Positions 57,666 through 64,000 of a stretch of DNA of 64,000 bases are shown in pieces. The notes beneath the pieces are model-generated. The model had not been told where the DNA came from. It worked only from the letters and a program-made list of their open reading frames with translations, and did no database searches. The translations under genes were made by a program, and so were the position numbers. Where the stretch lies: assembly GCA_013415235.1 (NCBI GenBank), contig JACBYF010000003.1, positions 1 through 64,000 on the forward strand, written 5' to 3'. Each line of letters begins with the position of its first letter. The stretch's first letter is position 1. Origin of the DNA: Gemelliphila palaticanis (GTDB lineage Bacteria; Bacillota; Bacilli; Staphylococcales; Gemellaceae).

Positions 57666-58490
57666 ATGACTTACTATAACAATATTGTAGAAACTGCTGA
57701 CTTTATTAACAATTTCTACGGAGAAAAAATAGATTACGCTGTAGTTTTAGGTAGTGGAATAACTTTAGAATTAGAAGATCAAAAAGAACTTCACTATTCT
57801 GAAATACCTCTTTTCCCAGGAAATAAAAAAGATGGGCACGTTAAAGGTCATGCTAACAAACTTACTTTTGGAAGAATTTCAGGAAAAACTGTAATGATTC
57901 TTAACGGTAGACTTCATTATTACGAAGGACATAGCATGAAAGATGTAGCATTTATGACTTATGTAGTTAAATTTATGGGAATAAAAGGTTTATTTATAAC
58001 TAACGCATGTGGTGCTATAAATACTAACTTCTCTGAGGGAGATATAGTATGTCTTGATGACTTCATATCATTAGTATCTGATAATCCACTTATAGGACCT
58101 AATGATGATCGCTTAGGACAAAGATTTGTTGATATGACTACTCCTTTCAACGAATATTTAGTAGAAAATTTAAACACTTCTGCAAAAGAAAAAAATATAA
58201 CTTTACACAAAGGTACTTATGGATTCTTTATGGGACCTTACTTCGAAACTAGAGCAGAAATACAAGCATTTAAAACTATGGGATGCGATCTAGTAGGAAT
58301 GTCTACTGTACCAGAGGTAATAGCTGCTAATCACGCTAGTCTACCTGTAGCTGTTCTTTCTTGTGTAACTAATATGGCTACAGGTATCCAAGAAAGAAAA
58401 CACGATCATGAACATGTTTTAGAAACTGCTAAATTTATAAGTGCCAACCTTAAAACTTTATTAACTTCAACACTTGAAAAATTAAAATAG
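57666..58490 (+). CDS. punA: Purine nucleoside phosphorylase, type I
   Basis: 274 residues, trimeric PNP family. It splits inosine and guanosine with phosphate into base and ribose-1-phosphate. Phosphate-binding VLGSGIT, GRLHYYEGHSM, base-binding NACGAI and the signature YGFFMGPYFETRAEIQ, then MGCDLVGMSTVPEVIAANH. ATG with AAAGGAG. Divergent from the nucleoside uptake genes, it forms the first intracellular step for their cargo. Confidence 0.94.
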   Translation: MTYYNNIVETADFINNFYGEKIDYAVVLGSGITLELEDQKELHYSEIPLFPGNKKDGHVKGHANKLTFGRISGKTVMILNGRLHYYEGHSMKDVAFMTYVVKFMGIKGLFITNACGAINTNFSEGDIVCLDDFISLVSDNPLIGPNDDRLGQRFVDMTTPFNEYLVENLNTSAKEKNITLHKGTYGFFMGPYFETRAEIQAFKTMGCDLVGMSTVPEVIAANHASLPVAVLSCVTNMATGIQERKHDHEHVLETAKFISANLKTLLTSTLEKLK

Positions 58491-58501
58491 GAGATTTATA
58501 T

Positions 58502-58927
58502 ATGGAAAAAACTATTTTTGAAAAAATATTAGACAAAGAAATACCTAGCTATAAAATATACGAAGATGAGTATGTCTATGCATTTTTAGATGTTTTTCCT
58601 GTTACTAAAGGTCATACAATAGTAATACCAAAAAAACATTTTAGAAATATCCTAGATTGTGATACTGAAACTGCAGGAAAAATTGGATCTGTTTTACCAA
58701 AACTATCTAACATTATAAAAAATAGTTTTGGAGCTGACGGAATAAACATTTTCCAAAACAATGAAGAATTTGCAGGACAATCTGTTTTCCACCTGCATTT
58801 TCACATAGTACCAAGATATGAAAATAAAGATGAGAATTTTGACAATTTAGAAATAATATGTCCACCTCAAAAAGTTTCTCAAGAAGAATTTGAAGAAATC
58901 CAAAATACAATTTTAAAAAATATGTAA
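58502..58927 (+). CDS. HIT-family nucleotide hydrolase/transferase
   Basis: 141 residues. Histidine triad motif HLHFHIVPRY near 95 with the active His, and FPVTKGHTIVIPKKHF N-terminal. HIT proteins hydrolyse nucleotide phosphoramidates or related compounds. It starts 11 bases after punA and shares its operon and terminator, suggesting purine-related use (inference). Confidence 0.93.
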   Translation: MEKTIFEKILDKEIPSYKIYEDEYVYAFLDVFPVTKGHTIVIPKKHFRNILDCDTETAGKIGSVLPKLSNIIKNSFGADGINIFQNNEEFAGQSVFHLHFHIVPRYENKDENFDNLEIICPPQKVSQEEFEEIQNTILKNM

Positions 58928-58930
58928 ATA

Positions 58931-58982
58931 AAAAAATAAAAGAACTTACCTAAGATAATAGGGGTAAGTTCTTTTATTTTTT
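58931..58982. terminator. Bidirectional terminator between the HIT gene and dnaJ
   Basis: AAAAAATAAAAGAACTTACC (58931-58950) pairs exactly with 58963-58982, 20 bp, A-run left and T-run right. Confidence 0.92.
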
Positions 58983-58987
58983 TAATA

Positions 58988-60142
58988 TTAAAGATCATCT
59001 AATATATCTTTTGCTTTTCTTTTAGCTTTTTCAAAAAATCCTTCATCTTCTACAGATTCATTTTTTATTTTAGCTAATTCTTCATACAATTCTTTTTCAC
59101 GCTTCGATAAATCTTTAGGTATTCTTATTATAGCTATTATGTAATGATCTCCCATTCCATATCCCATAACATTTTTAACACCTTTACCTGTAAGTTTAAA
59201 TTTACGTCCGTGTTGTGTACCTGCTGGTACTGTAAGTTCAATTTCTCCAGTTAGGGTTCTAACATCTATTTTAGCACCTAGTGCTGCTTGTGCAGGTGAA
59301 AGTTCTAACTCTGTATATATATCGTCACCTTCTCTATGGAAGTATCTATCTTCTGAAACGATTACTTCTATAAATAAATCTCCTGCTGGTCCACCGTTAA
59401 CTCCTGGACCTCCTTTACCTTGAAGTCGAACTCTTTGTCCAGTTTTTATTCCTGCTGGAATGTCTACTTCATATTCAACTTCTTTATTGTTATATCCTTT
59501 ACCAAAACAATGAGCACACTTATCTTTTATTATCTTACCAGTTCCAGAACAAGTGCTACAAGTTCTTTGAGATTGAACTTGACCAAAAACTGTACTTTGA
59601 ACATAAGTTTCTACTCCGCTTCCGTGACAAGTAGTACATGTAGAAACAGATGAAGAATCTTTTGCTCCACTTCCGTTACAAGTTTCACAAGTAACTTCTT
59701 TTCTAAGTTTTATAGTTTTCTTCGTACCGAATACAGAATCGTTAAAGCTAATATTTAGTCTTTGTAATAAATCTTCTCCTTGTCTAGGGGCATTAGGATT
59801 TCTTCTACGTCCTCCACCTCCAAAGAAGCTAGAGAAAATATCTCCTAAATCTTCAAAATCAGCTCCACTAAATCCGCCACCGAATCCTCCGAAGCCACCA
59901 AAACCTCCAGCTCCTCCTTGTTCAAAGGCTGCATGACCAAACTGATCATATTGAGCTTTCTTGTTATCATCACTTAATACTTCGTATGCTTCTGTTATTT
60001 CTTTAAATTTTTCATCAGCATCAGGAGCTTTATTTATATCTGGATGGTACTGTTTTGACAATTTTCTGTATGCTTTTTTTATTTCTTGAGAACTAGCTCC
60101 TTTACTAAGACCTAGAACTTCATAATAATCTCTTTTTGCCAT
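58988..60142 (-). CDS. dnaJ: Chaperone DnaJ
   Basis: 384 residues, type I J protein. J domain 1-70 with HPD at YHPDINKA, Gly/Phe-rich linker ([12 protein letters not shown]), four CxxCxGxG zinc repeats ([32 protein letters not shown]), then the C-terminal substrate domains. It stimulates the DnaK ATPase. Start ATG with AAGAGGT. Last gene of the heat-shock operon. Confidence 0.97.
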   Translation of the reverse strand: MAKRDYYEVLGLSKGASSQEIKKAYRKLSKQYHPDINKAPDADEKFKEITEAYEVLSDDNKKAQYDQFGHAAFEQGGAGGFGGFGGFGGGFSGADFEDLGDIFSSFFGGGGRRRNPNAPRQGEDLLQRLNISFNDSVFGTKKTIKLRKEVTCETCNGSGAKDSSSVSTCTTCHGSGVETYVQSTVFGQVQSQRTCSTCSGTGKIIKDKCAHCFGKGYNNKEVEYEVDIPAGIKTGQRVRLQGKGGPGVNGGPAGDLFIEVIVSEDRYFHREGDDIYTELELSPAQAALGAKIDVRTLTGEIELTVPAGTQHGRKFKLTGKGVKNVMGYGMGDHYIIAIIRIPKDLSKREKELYEELAKIKNESVEDEGFFEKAKRKAKDILDDL

Positions 60143-60163
60143 TTTTACCTCTTATTTTAATTA

Positions 60164-60195
60164 GGAGTGGATACATTTATTTTATTACCCACTCC
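60164..60195 (-). terminator. Intercistronic hairpin between dnaK and dnaJ
   Basis: GGAGTGG (60164-60170) pairs with CCACTCC (60189-60195). It has no T-run on the minus strand, so it is more likely a processing or attenuation site that lowers dnaJ relative to dnaK. Confidence 0.45.
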
Positions 60196-60232
60196 AATTT
60201 TTATTTTAATAATTTATTTTAGCTAGTTACAA

Positions 60233-62089
<1,857 letters not shown>

Positions 62090-62102
62090 TTAACTTAATT
62101 TA

Positions 62103-62681
62103 TTATGAATTTACTTTAACCATAGCTGGTCTTATTACTCTATCTTTTAACTTATATCCTTTTTGGAAAGTATCCAAAACAATACCACTTTCTTTCTCAG
62201 AATCTTCTTCCTGCATTACTGCTTGGTGATAATTGGGGTCAAATGCTTCTCCTGTTGGTTCTATAACTTCAACACCTTCACTTTTTAGTGCGTGCTGCAG
62301 TCCTTCATAAACCATTTGCACACCTTTTAGTAAAGCAGTAGTTGCTTCTGTTTCTTCAGTAGACTGTAATGCTCTTTCTAAATTGTCTAAGCTAGGTAAT
62401 ATTTCTGAAACTATTTTTTGACTTTTATATTTATTATTAGTTTCTATTTCTTGATTTTTTCTCTTTTTAAAGTTTTCAAATTCTGCATAAAGTCTTAAAT
62501 ATTTATCTTCAGAAGATTTTACTTCTTCTTCTAACTTCAACACTTTAGCTTCTAACAATTGCTCAACAGTTTGTTCTTCTATTTCTTCTTCTGATTGTTC
62601 ATCTAATTGATTTTGTTCTTCTAATTTTTCTTCTACTTCTTCGATAATTTCTTTTATATCTTTGTTTTCTTCAGTAGCCAT
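62103..62681 (-). CDS. grpE: Nucleotide exchange factor GrpE
   Basis: 192 residues. The N-terminal part is a long acidic, Glu-rich coiled coil (about 1-95), and the C-terminal beta domain ends in LDTFQKGYKLKDRVIRPAMVKVN, whose core QKGYKLKDRVIRPA is the family signature. It releases ADP from DnaK. ATG with AGGAGG; 13 bases after hrcA. Confidence 0.96.
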   Translation of the reverse strand: MATEENKDIKEIIEEVEEKLEEQNQLDEQSEEEIEEQTVEQLLEAKVLKLEEEVKSSEDKYLRLYAEFENFKKRKNQEIETNNKYKSQKIVSEILPSLDNLERALQSTEETEATTALLKGVQMVYEGLQHALKSEGVEVIEPTGEAFDPNYHQAVMQEEDSEKESGIVLDTFQKGYKLKDRVIRPAMVKVNS

Positions 62682-62694
62682 TTAGACCTCCTAT

Positions 62695-63699
62695 TTATTT
62701 CAAATTGTTATTTAAGTTATCTTTAACACAAGAAATTAATGTCATAACTTTCTTGTAATTCATTCGTTTAGGACCAAATACTGCTATTACACCTTCTCCT
62801 CTATCTGTAATATATTTACTAGATATTAATGACAAGTCTGTTAAATTACCTAGAGATAATTCTTGTCCTATTTTTATAGAAGTTTCTTTATCTTTAAAAT
62901 CATTATCTATTAAATCAACAATTTTATCATTTTCTAAAAGTGAGACAACTTCTCTTAATTTATCTAAATCGTTTATATCAGGCTGTTTTAATAAGTTATA
63001 CTTACCTCCTAATGCCACAGTTTTCTTTATTCTATTTTCTAGAAGTCTATTTAAAGCAACAACAATTAAATCATAGTTAGCTACTTTTTCTTTTAGATAC
63101 TTTTCTAATTCTGTATGGATAATTAAATGCGCACTCGCCATATCAACATCATAAAAATATGTTTTAAGTAGCTTGTTTACTTCTATTATATCTTCTTCTG
63201 TAAAATCAACACTCATTTTATAATTTTGTTGATAAACTTCTCCAGAACTAGTAATAAGTATTACTAAAATACTTCTACTACTTAATAGTATAACTTCTAT
63301 TTTATTAATTCTTTTATCTGTTTTTGTAGGTGCTAATATAACTGCCGTACAGTCAGTCAAATCAGAAAGTACGATTGCATTTTGTTCTAAAAATTGAATT
63401 TCATCAATATTATCCTTTTGCAAACTACTTAACTTTTCACTATCTGTATCACTAAGTTTATATTCAGTATTTATGAAATCTACATAATATCTATATCCCT
63501 TTTCAGAAGGTATTCTCCCCGACGACGTATGTGTCTTAGTTATAAAACCTTCTTTTTCTAGCTTGCTCATATCGTTTCGTATAGTAGCAGAGCTAAAGTT
63601 TATATTTTGAGATATTTGCTTTGAACCTACAGGTTGATTGTTATTAATAAAATTTTCAACTATAGATTGAAGAATAAGTACTTGCCTGTCTAATAGCAT
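62695..63699 (-). CDS. hrcA: Heat-inducible repressor HrcA
   Basis: 334 residues. Winged helix (LQSIVENFINNNQPVGSKQI, ATIRNDMSKLEKEGF) followed by a GAF-like domain. HrcA binds CIRCE and represses its own operon until GroEL is titrated. A GTG at 63708 is in frame, but AAGG overlaps that codon and sits eight bases before the ATG at 63699, so ATG is the start. First gene of hrcA-grpE-dnaK-dnaJ. Confidence 0.95.
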   Translation of the reverse strand: MLLDRQVLILQSIVENFINNNQPVGSKQISQNINFSSATIRNDMSKLEKEGFITKTHTSSGRIPSEKGYRYYVDFINTEYKLSDTDSEKLSSLQKDNIDEIQFLEQNAIVLSDLTDCTAVILAPTKTDKRINKIEVILLSSRSILVILITSSGEVYQQNYKMSVDFTEEDIIEVNKLLKTYFYDVDMASAHLIIHTELEKYLKEKVANYDLIVVALNRLLENRIKKTVALGGKYNLLKQPDINDLDKLREVVSLLENDKIVDLIDNDFKDKETSIKIGQELSLGNLTDLSLISSKYITDRGEGVIAVFGPKRMNYKKVMTLISCVKDNLNNNLK

Positions 63700-63724
63700 A
63701 GTAATCACCTTCTTTTTTTACAAA

Positions 63725-63751
63725 TTAGCACTTTAATATATTGAGTGCTAA
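63725..63751. promoter_or_regulatory. CIRCE operator of the hrcA operon
   Basis: TTAGCACTT-N9-GAGTGCTAA, differing from consensus TTAGCACTC-N9-GAGTGCTAA at one position. It lies between the -10 and the hrcA start. Confidence 0.95.
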
Positions 63752-63763
63752 TTCATATTTAAT

Positions 63764-63792
63764 ATATTATCACTTAGGTCAAAAAAAGTCAA
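63764..63792 (-). promoter_or_regulatory. Sigma-A promoter of the hrcA operon
   Basis: On the minus strand TTGACT (63787-63792), 17 bases, TAATAT (63764-63769), just upstream of CIRCE. Confidence 0.6.
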
Positions 63793-63858
63793 TACTTTTA
63801 TTTTATTTTTTTTGATTTATTTTGACTATTAAAAACAATACTATTTATGTATAATAAG

Positions 63859-63887
63859 TTGCAATAAATTTATATTCTATGTATAAT
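63859..63887 (+). promoter_or_regulatory. Promoter of the terminal lipoprotein gene
   Basis: TTGCAA (63859-63864), 17 bases, TATAAT (63882-63887), 34 bases before the ATG. Confidence 0.6.
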
Positions 63888-63920
63888 GTTTATAAAAATT
63901 ATACATAAAGAGGTATTAAA

Positions 63921-64000
63921 ATGAAAAAAAATATTTTTTTAAGTGCAGTTGTTGCTACCGCTATAACTTTAACAGGTTGTTCTTCTAACTCAAGAACAGA
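63921..64000 (+). CDS. Lipoprotein, N-terminal part (cut by window end)
   Basis: The first 26 residues are visible: a basic start (MKKNIFLS), a hydrophobic stretch and the lipobox TLTGC with Cys near 20, then SSNSRT. ATG with AAGAGGT upstream. The mature domain is outside the window; the product could be a foldase such as PrsA or a binding protein, which cannot be decided here. Confidence 0.8.
   Translation, partial: MKKNIFLSAVVATAITLTGCSSNSRT

Noticed and set aside
63822..63855. TTGACT and TATAAT as the promoter of the last gene
   Set aside because: Spacing is 22 bases; the pair at 63859-63887 has 17.

Overview
The window is AT-rich chromosomal DNA of a low-GC Gram-positive coccus. The combination of a YSIRK/LPXTG surface protein, anaerobic pyruvate formate-lyase, CIRCE-controlled hrcA-grpE-dnaK-dnaJ, a streptococcal-type hypothiocyanous acid reductase and an inositol (iol) cluster best fits Gemella or a close relative. 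That assignment is an inference; there is no rRNA or tRNA here to confirm it.

Layout. 0.2-3.8 kb: a cell-wall-anchored surface protein with three ~158-residue helical repeats and fifteen 17-residue proline-rich repeats. 4.3-17.3 kb: housekeeping genes (xpt-guaB, coaX-hslO, pflA, pflB, mutM, a short metallothionein-like gene, an SGNH hydrolase, tig, a CPA1 antiporter). 17.4-20.4 kb: an unusual three-gene operon of a NagB-fold protein and a MenF-fold protein, both apparently without their catalytic residues, plus an EamA transporter. 20.8-22.3 kb: an AlbA_2/RecG-like regulator gene broken by an A-tract indel and by a slipped 21-bp tandem repeat. 22.5-27.8 kb: acetyltransferase, two-component system, ornithine cyclodeaminase-like gene, PTS IIBC. 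28-40 kb: inositol catabolism in two minus-strand operons (iolE-iolG-iolX-like and iolD-C-A-B) with a DeoR regulator between them, divergent from a sodium/solute symporter that sits in one operon with an orphan lactose-family PTS IIB and IIA. 40-43.8 kb: cysS-mrnC-rlmB-GNAT. 43.8-44.7 kb: a candidate structured RNA, a solo copy of an IS-end hairpin and a secreted protein. 44.7-49.6 kb: cysK-cysE, PH-domain protein, PhnA-like protein, helical-repeat protein, hypothiocyanite reductase. 49.6-51.3 kb: a full ISL3-family element beside remnants of related ends. 51.3-58.9 kb: purine nucleoside uptake (two BMP lipoproteins, ATPase, two permeases) facing purine nucleoside phosphorylase and a HIT protein. 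59-63.7 kb: the heat-shock operon. The window ends inside a lipoprotein gene.

The genes form coherent physiology. Inositol is imported and degraded through IolG-E-D-B-C to IolA, feeding acetyl-CoA metabolism alongside PflAB. Nucleosides imported by the Bmp/Nup system are split by the phosphorolytic enzyme, and freed bases are recaptured by Xpt and GuaB. For several genes (pflB, hrcA, iolB, iolR, the ABC ATPase, the PhnA-like gene, one GNAT and the MenF-like gene) I moved the start inward, mostly because a good Shine-Dalgarno sequence overlaps the longest possible start; the MenF-like start rests instead on overlap with the preceding stop.
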